Positions 1 to 12,180 of a stretch of 64,000 bases of DNA are shown one piece after another (position 1 is the stretch's first letter; every line of letters starts with the position of its first letter). The position numbers and the translations under genes are program-made. This DNA is from Cinclus cinclus (taxonomy: Eukaryota > Chordata > Aves > Passeriformes > Cinclidae). The stretch lies in the NCBI RefSeq assembly GCF_963662255.1, contig NC_085046.1:130307332-130371331 (forward strand), in the 5' to 3' direction. The notes under the pieces were generated by a model that worked only from the letters and a program-made list of their open reading frames with translations, searched no databases and was not told the origin of the DNA.

Positions 1-3000
1 TTAGAACAGGAAAGTTAGTACAGGACCTTATGCTGCTTGGTAGGAGCTGGAGGAAGCCTCATTGCTGTTATTCAGATTCTTTTGCCTCAAGAAGATTTGT
101 TTAATCAACAAATTATTATACCAGGAAGACCTGCAGCCCATGTAAGTCACCAGCTGACACCCCTAGAACTGTGCCTGTTTAAACCTGTGTAACTACTGAA
201 GTTTAAATTTTTATTAAATTCACTTAACTGTAGCTCCCTCCTAAATATGTTCCCCTTTAGTCAAAATAAATAAGCTAAGATATACTTATATGTTTCTAAG
301 AAAACAGCATTAAGTATATGACTTATTTTCTTTTCCAGGAAGACATTTACCATATGTACTATGATACCTCCTCTAGCTCTGTCATGCATTCCCACCTCTC
401 TGCTTTTTGGTCCTCTGGTTTATCAGAATGGAAACTGTTAGACTGATGTTCAGCAGCCTTCATGCTATGGGCAGTAGCACATCCCACAGCACTGAGGCAC
501 CAGGACCCCTGGAAGCTGGGAAAAACTTTCCCCAGCAGACTCTTAAGATGTCTCTCTGTCAGTGCTGACTGAACCAGCCCTTCAGACAGATACTGGCAGC
601 AGACTGCATGTCTTTTTCTTCCTCTTGTCAGCTCTCTTTCCAAAATAAGATTATTGCAGAAGGCAGTCTCTTCTTGTGTAAATGTCTTCATACTACACTT
701 TCTTCCTTTGGGCCTATTTTTTCTATCTCCTACAAGTTCAGAATTCCTTTTCTTTTAGGCAACAGAAGTCCAAACAGGGGATAATTTTTCCACACGCATC
801 CCATTCCTACAGTGTTGGTTCTCCTATATAGGAGCTGCTTTCAGCTCTTTTTCACATCTTAAGTAAATAAAATGTTGTGACAAAATTTTGTCTCTATTTT
901 TGCAAAGTTAAGCTTCTTAGCTCCTTCTTCAGTACTTATTGCCGGATGTTGTGTCTTCAGAGTGTCTTATGTAGACCTTGGGCTCTTTTTTAGACTTTTT
1001 CTCAAATATCTGAATTGAAGACCCAATATTCCTTCTTTTGAATAGTGTTCAGAACTCAACAAGGTCAATAGCAAAATTAATGAGAATTTTGGTCTCTATG
1101 CCTGCACATAAAGACCTGCAACAAATCTTGGATTTTTAACAACTTCCCTTCACCTAGGAAAAGAAATTTGTTCTGCCCTTGCTACTTTTCTCAACAGGAT
1201 TTGTGACAAAAGCCCAAAGTCACACTGATGGAAGGAGCTGCCATGGCCATGCCTGAATTCAAAACCCAGGAGTAGATGGACCATACTCTGCCTGTGAGGG
1301 GGAAAAAAGCATTCCAATTAACAAAATAAGGAGAAACAACAATGTAGTGAAACCTGCATTTGCAGTACAATCATTGGGGAGACCCTCACTCTTTACTGTG
1401 TGTATGTACAACCAGTATCTCAAACACTGGAACAAAAAAAAGGATTATTATTTGTAGTGACATGAATTCAACAGTCTGAGTGTGTTGCTAAGGGAAGCTT
1501 CTGAAAGTGATATCTGAATTTAAGATTAACCTCTTGCTTTTCATGGTGTAGGACTGTGTGCTTATCAGGGAAGTTTTATGTTTGAGGTTCAGGGAGAAGG
1601 TGATGGCCATGTCCTCTGAATGCTTTCAGATGACTGATTTTTCAGAATGTTGCTGGCATTCTTCCAGCTGGAGGCCTGGTCATTAGATAAGCTTAACATG
1701 GTGGCCATTTGCAAAACAGATGAGAGCAGGAATAGCAAGAGGAAATGAGAAACCCAAGAAACCTACTGAAACTCCCTGAAAATAAAGTCTTATCATTGGA
1801 AGGAAAAGTCTTAGATCCTTCTACTGAAAGAAAAACTATGAAGCATAAATTTTTACTTGGTAAAAGTGCAACTACCCCAAGGGAGACAAAAAATTGGCTG
1901 AAGGAATACTACCACAAATGCTGGCTTAAAGAAATCTAGGAAATGTTGCACTAGCTTCCTGTGTCTAGACAAAAGTTTTTAGATATTGCCAGATATAATA
2001 CATTTACTTCTTCTTTCAGGTGGGGTTTTTTTGTTTGGTTTGGGTTTTATTTTTAGTGGTGAAGCCCATAGCTCTGCTAGCTAAGAACCCTGTTTAACAA
2101 TCCCTCCTCTGCCAGTATTTAAAGTGTGTTAAATAAAAGTGTGTGGCATCAGAGCATTACACTAGCAGATTTGACAGATATCGTTTGGTAGATCCTGTGG
2201 TGGTCATTCACGTCACCCTTACAGCTGCCTCTTCCCTTTCTCTGCCAGAAATTACTGCTTCTGGAAGTGGCTTGGCAAAAGGATCATACCTGTACTTCAG
2301 CAATTCTTGTTCAGCCAGATGCTGTAATTCAAACTTGCAAGTGGAGATAGCTGAGGGCCATTCATTTTCGTTCTACATTTTGTAGCTAAAGTCTCCTTTG
2401 CAGTGGCATTTGGAAACATTGTGAGCAGTGATCCTTGATTGCCACATTTTCACTATCAGGTTTTCACCTGGCAGTGGAACTTGATGCGGTGGAGTCAGGA
2501 ATGGTGCTCTCTCCACTGGTAATTTCCTGGCAGAGAGAAAATATTAAGTCATCCTCTTTTAATCAAAGAGCCTCACCTGAGTAAATATTCTAGCAATTCC
2601 AATTTTAAATTTTATTATCGTAGTCTGTTGCTCAAGCTGTGTTTTCTGACTGTGCAACAATAATAGTGCTATGAGCACATGAAGATTTTTCAAACTGACA
2701 TTGTATTCAGTTCCTCTTACATTTCCACACATAATCTGCATAACATTATTAAATCTTTCCTGTACATTATTTAGCCTCTGGGATTAAATGAAATCATACA
2801 TAACTGGAACTCTTTTGACTTTGACAGATGTCCTCTGGCAGATTTTTTTAACCACTGGCAATGGTTTTTAAGTTGTGACTGCTTTTAGCTATTTTCTTGG
2901 CCTTTTCCTGGAATTGGACATGTGTCAGCTTCTCTGGTGGAAAACACTAACCTCTTAGCTTTTAAAGATGATAAAAGTGGGTTTGAGTTTCTGTACCAGA

Positions 3001-4038
3001 TTTTGAACTGAAGCAACTTGAAGCAAAGATATGGTCCTTTTCAGCAGCTCACCTGCAGGAAGAGTTGTGCTCCACAGAAGGCTGTCCGAAGGGTTGGGCA
3101 GGCAATGTGGAGGACTTGCTTGCAAGCTTCTGGGGGAGTATTTACAGCAGCTTGCCTCTGGTCCTTTTTTCATGGGAGAGCACTGGAAAGCTGGGTGTTC
3201 TAAAACCATGAAGGTCATAAAAAAATACTAAATTTTTGCAGCCCTATTTTGAAATAATGCAGATTCTCCTGAAACTGATCTGCTTTGTGGGCTGCCTCCT
3301 TCTGTGGTGTTATGAAGTTACCCTAAGTAATACTGTATCTAGACAGTGCACAGTTTGTTTCTTTTCATCTCTATACCTGCACAAGGCTTTCTATGTGTGG
3401 GAGACCTTTTTCTACCCTGTGTATTTTGTAAGTAACCTCTTTTATAAAAGCGAACCCTAGACTTACTATCTTGGCCTAAGTTACTATACTTCCTATAGAT
3501 TTGGAGCAAATAAAAACAGTCATCCTAAATCTGTAATTTGTTTTTTAAAACCCCTGTATCAGCCATATAACACAGAAAAAAATCTCACACCGTCATATTT
3601 TGATGAGTTTGGGCATTTTTTAACAACTGAAACTTTAAATCTGTGAATAAACTGAAGAATGTGTCACTGCATTCAAGAAGCATACTTTCACTTTAAGAAA
3701 CCACAGCTGCAACAATAAGATGGAAATTCGACAGACACTAGGTTGGAGGTGGCAAGGATTAAAGGTATGGAATTAGAAAAGAAACCCCTTATACTGTTGA
3801 ACAGAATATGGGACATAAATCAGTGACTAACTTTGGCTAAGCTTTGCCTTATGGAGGTATGCAGCATTGCAGCTTCACAGTTATCAGTATTTGTCATCTT
3901 GAGTATCAGTACACATGCCAGATGCAAAAGAGGGGCCCAGAGAGAACCTGGGGGATGAGGAAAAGAAAATTAATAGTTTCAGTGACAATGTACAGTATTT
4001 TGATATGAAACAGAACTTCTGTAATATTTCAAGGAGCT

Positions 4039-4071
<33 letters not shown>

Positions 4072-7000
4072 GTGCATATATATATATGGACTAAAGCTGT
4101 TGGAAATAAGCCTTTGACTTCAAAATGTGCCTGATTAAAAAGAATACTGATAAAATTTGAGATGAGAACAGCTGGAACTTTGATTGTAGTTATGCTTTCT
4201 TCTGGATGTTTATTTCTAGATCACTTTTGCAGCTGCTTTTATCTATTCCTTAGAAGTTCTTTTGGATTTGAGGAACCATTAGCTGTAAAAGTAAACATCA
4301 GCTCAAGTCTGGTTTTATAGATCTTGAAACCATTGAGGGTGGGAAAGATAATGTGAGACTAATGCTGAACTATATCAGATTTAAGCGATGCTTTGAACAG
4401 CCTTTTAGCATTTCAGGCTCCACCTGTAATTCTAACAGAACGTTGAGTATTTCCAATGCTGTTCTTTATTAAGCAGTTAGGAATTTCCAAGCTCTAGGAA
4501 TTAAAATACTCTTTTTTGGAAAACTTAAATTCGTGTCTCACCATTGTTCAAAACACAGAATGCTTTCAAAGTATTCCTCCCTTATCTAGGTAGAGAGATG
4601 GTCCTTAAAACTAGTTCTGCTGCCTTTCAGTATCTGTCATATATAAATATTATGCTTCAAATAAAACAGATCTGCAGTTTTGACTCCATTTCACTCTGTT
4701 TTGTTATTGTAGTTGTTTAAGAGTTCTTTAATAACTGCAGTTTTTATTTGCTTAAGAGATGCCTCTTTGGAGACTGGAGAAAGATCAGGGTTAACCCTGC
4801 TTAACCTTAGCTAATGACCTATATTGGTGGTCCCTATTTTAGGTCTCAGGAGTGTCAGCAAAGATGCTGTGGCCACTGACTGACTTTCGTGCCAGGTCCC
4901 ACTGAAATAAACACACTGTTACACTTACTTTATGTTTCTTCCCAATAGAAGTTTTTAGCACACTATATTGGTCAATGCCCTCTGGTAAAAGTCACTGAGA
5001 CTTCTCTATTTTCAGATTTAAGATTTTAAGAATTCAAGCACAAGATACATTTTGTCTAAAAAATCCTTTTGGATGGCTTTGTGCATCTTCTGGGACCATC
5101 CCTGGATCTGAATTTTTTTTTTCCGTTTCTGTATTCAGCTTTCATTTCTCTATCCTGATCATTTCTGCTAATGATGGAGATTTCCTCACATTTCTCTATA
5201 GGCATAGCATTCTCTCTAGGCTCCCTGAAAGCTCCTAGTCTTGCAGATGCCATTGAACCTCACTCCCATCACAGCCAGGAAGGTTGTCATTCCAAAGCAT
5301 TCTTTGCCCCAGGGTCTCTTCTGCTCCCTTCCACACACCCACAACCTCCCAAAAGAGGAGGGTGCTGTAGCTTCAGGCAGGCTCCACCCAGCAGGTCAGA
5401 AACACTCAGCCTCTTGGCAACAGTGAGATTCAAAAGCTCCTGGTTGCATTTGAGCAACCAGTAGTCATCAGGACAGCTGAGTGGAAAAGGAGAATATATA
5501 TTTCACTGGAAACTTTGCATGTGGCTGACAGTATCTCTTTCCCCTCTTCTCTGAGCTGAAAATAAGAGGCCTTGAGTCAGTTCTGTTTCTACTTCAATGT
5601 CACGTCCTTGGCTCTCAGCACTCCTCTGGTGCTAAAATGAGTTTTGGTGCTGAAATGAATGGGATTTATGTTTTCCTTGGAGACAATTCCCAAGGGGGAA
5701 TTTGAAAGAATAGTATAACAACCAATAATTTTCACTAGTCTAGCATGGGTGAGCAAGCCAAATAAATGAAAGAATTAATGCAAACATAAACCCTGCAATA
5801 ATCATTGGTACTTTATGAGACAGACCATGCCATCTACTCTAGACTAAACAGGGAAAAAGGCCATTTGCAAGCTTCATCCTATCTTTCACCATCCCATTCG
5901 GGTGCCTCAAATACTCCTGTGGGGTTTGTGAAAGGGAACCAAGGAAAGCAAGCGAAATTCCAGTCCTCTGAGCAGGAACCTGTACCATCATGAGAACAGA
6001 AAACAAAAGTCCATGAGGAAGGAAGGTGGAAATCCACTGGGTCTTCAGTCTGATTTCTCTTGTTTCACACAGTTTCAGTTTGTTGCTGCCTCATGATACC
6101 CAGACAGCAGACACTGTCTGCCATGACACACTGGCACAGCGCAACAGGAAAGGAAGGAAAATTAGGTAGAGTAGAATTATTTACCAGAAAGTCTTCTGAC
6201 TGGTGCATGCCCATTTCAGTTCTATTCTTGAACTGATCTGTTCCTTTTCCCAGCTGTTGGTTTGACTGTACTCCAGAGTAATCTTGCCCTGAGCTTTCCC
6301 CACAGTGGCTATGCAGAGTTCACAGAGAAAAACTACTCTTTTTCCCGTGCCATAAGCTAAATTCAAACTGCTCTCCACTGCAAAATCTCTACAGTGTATC
6401 AATCAGCATTGCATCCTCAGACTCTGTGTTGGTGCCACTGTCCTTTCTCCCAACAGGATGATGCACACAGTGGTGCTATGGGGCGGCAACAGAAGCTGAG
6501 AACACCAGCACTTAAGGCAAAAACAAGGTAGCCATACAGATATCAGTGCCAAGAACTCATAGAAAAGGACATGAAAGCAGGCATGATGAAAATTCTTGCC
6601 TAGAATGGTAATTGCTCTTGGGTTTTTTATAAACTTTTGTTAATTTGTTTGTTTTTATGATGCAGTCTGAAAATAATATCCCTGATTAGGTAAATATTTA
6701 AAACCAGCAGTAAACCACACATTCAGCAGATGACTGGCATATCAAGATATTGAAGAACCTGCTTAGATACTGCCCTGGGTAGTAATGATCCTAATCATGC
6801 ACTTAAATACTTTTTGGATCATACCAAATAGAGATGCAGAGTTATGTTCAGGCTTGGCAGTTCCTTTAAGTGCTTTCTAATGCCTTACCCTGGTAAGCTT
6901 TCCCTCAATTTCCTTTTATTTCAGCAATTTTCAGTAACTTAACCTTCAAAAATCCTGATTTTATTAAGAAGTGCAAGGTTTCATCAGTAAGGTTTGTCTG

Positions 7001-8220
7001 GATATCGTAGAAGTGAATCTGCCCAGGAATAACTGTTATGGGTTTTTTTAATATCCGTTATTGTCCTTTTCTTTGAATTAGATGCTACAAACTGAAAAAA
7101 CCCACACAGAGATTACTACAGACATTGTGCACATCTGTAAGTGATGATTTGCGTATGCTTGCACCGTGCTTGTAATGCTCTGAAAATATCTGAAATGCTC
7201 TGTAGTATCCTGGTTTATAACATATCCTTCACCACAGTTTACACATTGAGAATGCATGCTGAAAACAGGAAACCCGCATATGGAGGGTAGGTAAAAGAGG
7301 ATTATAGTATACATGCATTTGACAGAATAGTCCCAGTTTGAGTATCACGAGCATCAGGCTTGCATAAACAAATCAGTGTTTAATCCACAGATGTATCTAA
7401 TGACCAGATGGATTCTGCATGTTTACAACTGGAAAAAATTCTCTGAGCTTTTCTATTGTTTGTTGACTTACAGCCTATAATATTAATTTTATTTGTGAAA
7501 CCAAGTAATTCACTGGGATATTGCAAGTTCTTAAAAGGAAATGGAGTTACTTAATACATGCTTCAAGAGGAGATATATGGGTCTGTTCTCTACTGCCTTG
7601 GATTTCTCATGTCCTAGGTGAGTTATAAGGCATGTGACCAAATGTACAACTGCACTTCTTAAACCAATTTATCGCTTTTATACAACATTTCTTTTAGATT
7701 TCCCCCCTAGCAGTTGGCTCAGAGTTTGCAAACTTCATGATCCTTTCAGCCCGAGGCAGTTGCAGAATTTCATGGGAGCCTGAACCCCCGCCTTTAACTC
7801 GGGAACGTAGTCTACAAACCCATGGCCATACAGCAAGCAGGCGGCCCTGAAGCCCTGCCGACCTTCACCTTGCAGGTGTCCTTCGACGCGTCTGCCAAGA
7901 GAGGTAAAATGCCACCACCAGAGAGTAAGCAGAGCCTGTCAGCCTGGGGACCCTCTGCAGTCCCGGGACTCAGCTTGAGGGGGGGGTCGGTGGTGAGGTA
8001 TGGAGCAATGGGGAAGGGGCCCACTCGTGTGCAATGAATGTCTGTGCCTCCACAGCACAGCCCTGCTCAGTGTTTCTGTGCTGATGGCAGGAAAGACTTT
8101 AGCCAAAAGGTTGCTTAAACCAAACTATAGCAAGGTATGGCATGCTGTAATTTTTTATGCCTTGACATCTTCTTACTTCAGACACGACACAAACCTCTCA
8201 TTGCTGATGGCGGGCTAGAA
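1..8220. other. Intergenic DNA upstream of OSR2, no gene seen
   Basis: The sequence is A+T-rich with only short open frames (up to about 110 codons) that lack domain signatures, and no conserved protein is recognisable. A (TA)n microsatellite lies at 4041-4088. The last 430 bases (7,790-8,220) are moderately G+C-richer and form the shoulder of the CpG cluster. I see no tRNA, rRNA or clear interspersed repeat. Confidence 0.6.
4041..4088. repeat. (TA)n microsatellite
   Basis: An alternating TA run, interrupted once by TGTGCA, with a CATACATA lead-in. Confidence 0.95.
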
Positions 8221-8224
8221 AACA

Positions 8225-8830
8225 TTTTAGGCTAGAAAAATCCTTTTATCGAGGGCTCGGGGCCCGCCGTCGGGGCAAGGCGGCAGCACCGCGGCTGGCG
8301 GTCTCCTCTCCTCGGTCCCCGCGGCGCTGGCGGCCACCTCCGCACCATGCCTCGCCCCATCCGCCCCGCGCTGTTGCACCGAGGCAATAGCTGCGGCACA
8401 GCGCGCAAGTTCCGCGGGGTGAGCGACCCCCACCTCTGTGCACACGGCAAAGAAGGACTCGGCCAAAGGCGGTTTTGACGCTTCCCCCGGTGCGCCCTTG
8501 AGCCCCGCGGGGTCCGACATGGAGCCAGGAGCTTCGGGAGCGGGGAAGCGGGGCTCGGCAGTGGCCGGAGAACAAAAGGCTCTCCGGGACTCTCAGTTCC
8601 CTAGAGAGGAAAAGACGAGGATGAGGCGCCCGTCGGGCTGGCTGCGGTGGTGATCCCTGTCGGGGAGGCATGGGGGCGGGCACCCTCGGTGCCGCGGGTG
8701 AGGTGGCTGGGCCCGCTTCTTCTGCCCCGGGGCAGCCCCACGGCCGGGACCGCGGGCAGGGGCCGAGGGCGAAGGGGTGGCGGGGCTTGCGCGTCCGGGG
8801 GAGACGCGGGCGGTATCCAACCCTCTGAGG
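8225..8830. promoter_or_regulatory. Upstream CpG island A
   Basis: A sharp change from A+T-rich DNA to CpG-dense DNA occurs near 8,225. The island lies about 4 kb upstream of the probable OSR2 promoter. It carries several overlapping open frames in both directions, none with a recognisable domain. It may be an alternative promoter, a promoter for a non-coding RNA, or an upstream part of the regulatory domain of OSR2. Confidence 0.65.
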
Positions 8831-8989
8831 TCGTTGCGTGCTTAATTACTTTCTTCTTCCATGGAAATTTGTCCCGGCGATATTCTACGGGGATCTGAGT
8901 CCGAGAGGGGAAGAAAGGGACGCTGAGCGGGAGTTGTAGCGGCGGAGTCCCCCGGAGCCTGCCAAGCGCCGTGTCCCCGGCCGCCTACG

Positions 8990-9165
8990 CTTGTTTGTCA
9001 AATCTTGGCATTTCCTGACTAGTTCATTAAAAACAAAACAAAATATCCCGCCCAATAAATCGGAGCGAAGCCGGTGATGATTTAGTCACCAAGAAATACC
9101 AGCGGAATCAGATGCCAGATAGACGGGCGGTCACTGTTTTCCCTAAAATAAAAAATTGAGTTCTC
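8990..9165. promoter_or_regulatory. Candidate conserved regulatory block between CpG islands A and B
   Basis: A unique, non-repetitive stretch of balanced composition sits between two CpG islands. It contains CCCGCCCAATAAATCGG (a CCAAT/HOX-like core), TGATTTAGTCACC and TTCATTAAAAAC. The density of recognisable factor-like motifs and the absence of low complexity suggest a conserved element, but this is a judgement from one sequence. Confidence 0.25.
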
Positions 9166-9179
9166 GGTGTATAGACGAG

Positions 9180-10600
9180 TGGTTCGGCGCATCAGCCTGT
9201 TTGTCGGCCGGCGTTAGCCCAGGGCTGGGCCCGGTCCGCTGCTGCCCTCGCTGCCCAGCGGCCTCTTTACCCTACGCTCCCCGGCAGCGCTCCCTGAGCC
9301 AGCGGCCGTCGGGGGCCCTCGGGTCGCTTGCCACAGCAGGGTGCCGTGCAGCGGGAACTGCGCTCCCTTGGCGTAGCCACTGTCATGAGCAGGAGCCGGC
9401 CCAAGTACCTGCTGACCCCTCTCCCTCGGGGCCGGCTGCGGGCACACCTGTGACGCCCTTTGAAGCCTCTGCCTCATTGATTTTCGCGGTCCCCCACTGC
9501 CGATAGCGCTCCGTGCACGCATCACGCACCGCAGCCGCGCACGGTGCCCCGCGGGAGGGCCCGACAAGCGGCGCTGCGGGGCGTCGCTGCCGTCTCCCGG
9601 GCGCATTTCTGTTCTCAGAAAGGGGCGAATGGTCAAGGTTTGTCCCAAGTTTCACGGCCGCGGAGAAACTGCTTTAATCTCTTCCTCGCAGCAAGAGCAA
9701 ACACTGCCTATCTCCTTGATCCTCTGGACGGAATCCAGCGCTCCGGATGAATTTTTTTGGGGAGGTGTGGGAAGAGGGAGCCGGGGGAGGCTGAGATAAC
9801 CGCGGCGATATCTGCACCGACGGGACGCGGGAATGGGAGAAGGAGGCGCGAGGTGAGCGCTCGGACGCCCAAGGATAGCGGTGCTGCCGCTGCTCTCCTC
9901 GGGGCCCCGCGTCCGCCCCGCGTCTCTCGGGAGGTGCGGGGAGAGCCCCGCTCTGGGTCCGGCGGGATCCCCATCCCAGTGTGCTGGCTTCGCCGGGACA
10001 CCGGCGGCAGGGCCGGGCCCGCGGCGGCGCGGGAGGAGCGCGCAGGGCGCCGCACCGACCTGCAGGCGGCGCTGCAGCACCGCGGGCCGCCGCCCCGCCG
10101 GGCACGGCGCGGCCCCGGCGCTCCCCCCGCAGCCCGGCACAGCGCGGCGGCCGCCCCGCCGAGGGGGGAAGTGCCTTGGGTGCGGAGGGGCTCGCCCCAG
10201 GTGGACGCGGAACGGTGACATGGGTGTGCGGGGCTCCTGCGGGCCTCGGCGGCCCGTGCCCCGGCTAGTGTCACCCCTGCTCGACGGGTGCCGCTGCCGT
10301 GGAGCCCCCCCCGGCGTTCGAGCGACCCCGGGTTCGGGCTGGTGCGGAGCTGACGCTGCATTACCCGTGGGCCTCGAAGCCGGTTCTCGCCGCGCACCTG
10401 CCGGCCGGGCCGGGCGGAGTCGCGCCGGGGTCACCGGGCGGTCCCGGCCGGCGCACACGTGCGTGGCGGCCGCTGTGCCGCCGGTGGTGGCAGAGCGCGG
10501 CGTAGCCGAAAGGTGCCACGAGCGGCCGGGGAGCGAACAGCCCGAGCAGGGACGTCGCACCGCACTGTCCACCTCCCGAATTCCCTCCGCTTTGAGGCTT
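9180..10600. promoter_or_regulatory. Upstream CpG island B
   Basis: This is the largest upstream CpG block, about 1.4 kb and very G+C-rich. Open frames of up to 306 codons (minus strand, 9652-10572) and 247 codons (plus strand, 9881-10624) overlap each other in several frames. All have low-complexity Pro/Arg/Ala/Gly composition, which indicates absence of stop codons rather than coding. A divergent non-coding transcript could start here; no splice or poly(A) structure proves one. Confidence 0.65.
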
Positions 10601-10619
10601 TTTCGTTGCCTGGTGGGCT

Positions 10620-11990
10620 TGTGATTTGAGGAGGTCGTTGTTGTTTGGGTTTTTTATTTAGATTCTGGTTTTGGTTTTGGGTTGGTTGTTAAATATATAT
10701 GTATATATATTTTTTTTTCTTCTCCACAAGTGCGGCTTATTTCTACTTGCTATAAAAGGCAAGAAATGATGGTTCTCCCGAAACAATTTCCTCTTGATCC
10801 TTGAGTCTGGGGGTGTTGTTCTTGGTATCCAGAAGGCAGCAGTGCGGGGAATAAATTGCGATTCTAAAGTCCCCCTTTCACTTCGTTCTCGAAGCAATCG
10901 GCCTCTTTCGAGAAAGCAAAACGAGGTCATGCACGTCCTGCCCCCACATCCTTCCAGTGTCCCCCAGCCCAACCGCGGCCGACGAGCCCTTGCCCTGTGC
11001 AGGCTCCCCGGGGCGGCCCGAACCCACCTCATACCCTCATACCCAACAAATAACTCCTTCTCCCGGAATTGTGAGCTTCCGTATCTTCCCTGCTTGGAAG
11101 AAGAAATGCTATTTATTTAGGCTATCTGGTATTTAAAACAGAGCATTTTCGAAGCAAGGTTTTATGAAAAGAAACGAAAAATAGCCGCGGCGGCCGGCGG
11201 CAGCCACGAGCTGCAACGTGCGCCATCCTCGGCTGCGCTGCCCTGTGAGGGGACACGGCCAAAACTTCCTCTGCCGATTCTTATTCCCCTCTTTCATTAT
11301 TTTTTTTCTTACTGTACGCTAAAAGGAGAAAAAAAAATCCCCACACAGCTGTAATTTATGTCCTCTTCTCTACCTCGGGCTTGAATTAACCAGCATAGAC
11401 CTTACCTTTGAAAATTTTTCAATCCTGTCCTTTAACTGCCATTTTTCCCGACAAACTTCTTCTCCAATTCTAGTTCCAATTTCCAGTCCAGATTATACGA
11501 TTTTCCCCATACATGTGATTGAAATAACGCACATAACAAGATAATATTACAGATAAAAAACGTAACCCAAAGCCGACATATGCAACCAGGCTCATTGCTG
11601 CTATCAACCAACGTGAATAGAGCTCCCTAACCGAGACATTTGAAGAGGGTTACGGAGGCCCCATTTAGCAGTAAAATCCCCGGTAATAAATCGAAACTGC
11701 TTTCGAAACTACGTGTCTGTTCCAGGTAGGGATTGTGTGCTTAGTCACCGCGCATGGGGATGCCTCCGCAGAGCTTCTCTTCCCGAATCTGCCCTTAGGC
11801 GACTCAGTCGCAGTGAAAGGGCAGCGCCGAACCGCTGACTGTCCATAGGGCGACCCGACATGACCGCCACAAGCCCATTTGGACGTCAGCACTATCTGCA
11901 CCCACTCTTGGAGGCATGGGCACCCACAAAAACCCACGTTCTAGGTTTGGGGGTGTTATTTTAGGTATTTAAGCCAGTCGGGCAGCCTAT
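10620..11990. promoter_or_regulatory. Promoter-proximal flank of OSR2 with candidate conserved block at 11,420-11,760
   Basis: Between CpG island B and the OSR2 promoter lies a T-rich stretch with TATATATG near 10,694-10,710. A unique block from about 11,420 to 11,760 follows, with homeodomain-type sites (GATAATATTACAG, GGTAATAAATC, CCATTTAGCAG) and a CAGGTAG E-box-like core. No exon or repeat is recognised. A short CpG-rich patch sits at 11,185-11,240. Regulatory function is inferred only from position and composition. Confidence 0.3.
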
Positions 11991-11999
11991 ATCACCCCA

Positions 12000-12180
12000 A
12001 GCTGGGGCACGACGGGCAGCCGAGATGGGCGGCGAGACTCAAGGAGCTCGCAAATACCCGCGGCCGGCCGTGGGACGGGGGGCGTCGAGCTGTTCTCGGA
12101 GGGAAAAGTCACCTTAGGTGACGCGGGGGGAGCGGGGGGCGTCCTGCCACTTTAAAGCCCAGTTGCTACCCAAACACAAG
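12000..12180 (+). promoter_or_regulatory. OSR2: Likely OSR2 core promoter region
   Basis: The region just upstream of probable exon 1 holds G-rich Sp/KLF-type runs (12123-12141), a TATA-like TTTAAA at 12151-12156 and a forkhead-type GTAAACA at 12180-12186. It also has the perfect palindrome described separately. It opens the main CpG block of the gene. The position relative to the well-supported donor at 12,633 is the main argument; the transcription start itself is not visible. Confidence 0.45.
12108..12122. promoter_or_regulatory. 15-bp palindrome GTCACCTTAGGTGAC, paired CACCT/AGGTG sites
   Basis: Seven-base arms are exactly complementary around one T. It contains two E-box-like half sites (CACCT and AGGTG), the pair used by ZEB and Snail family repressors, and can also be read as an everted AGGTGA nuclear-receptor half-site pair. 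It lies about 40 bases upstream of the TATA-like box. Binding is an inference. Confidence 0.35.

Noticed and set aside
9652..10572. A 306-codon minus-strand open frame, with other long frames overlapping it on both strands
   Set aside because: It lies in a CpG island where stop codons are rare. Several frames are open at once and all give low-complexity Pro/Arg/Ala/Gly sequence without any domain.
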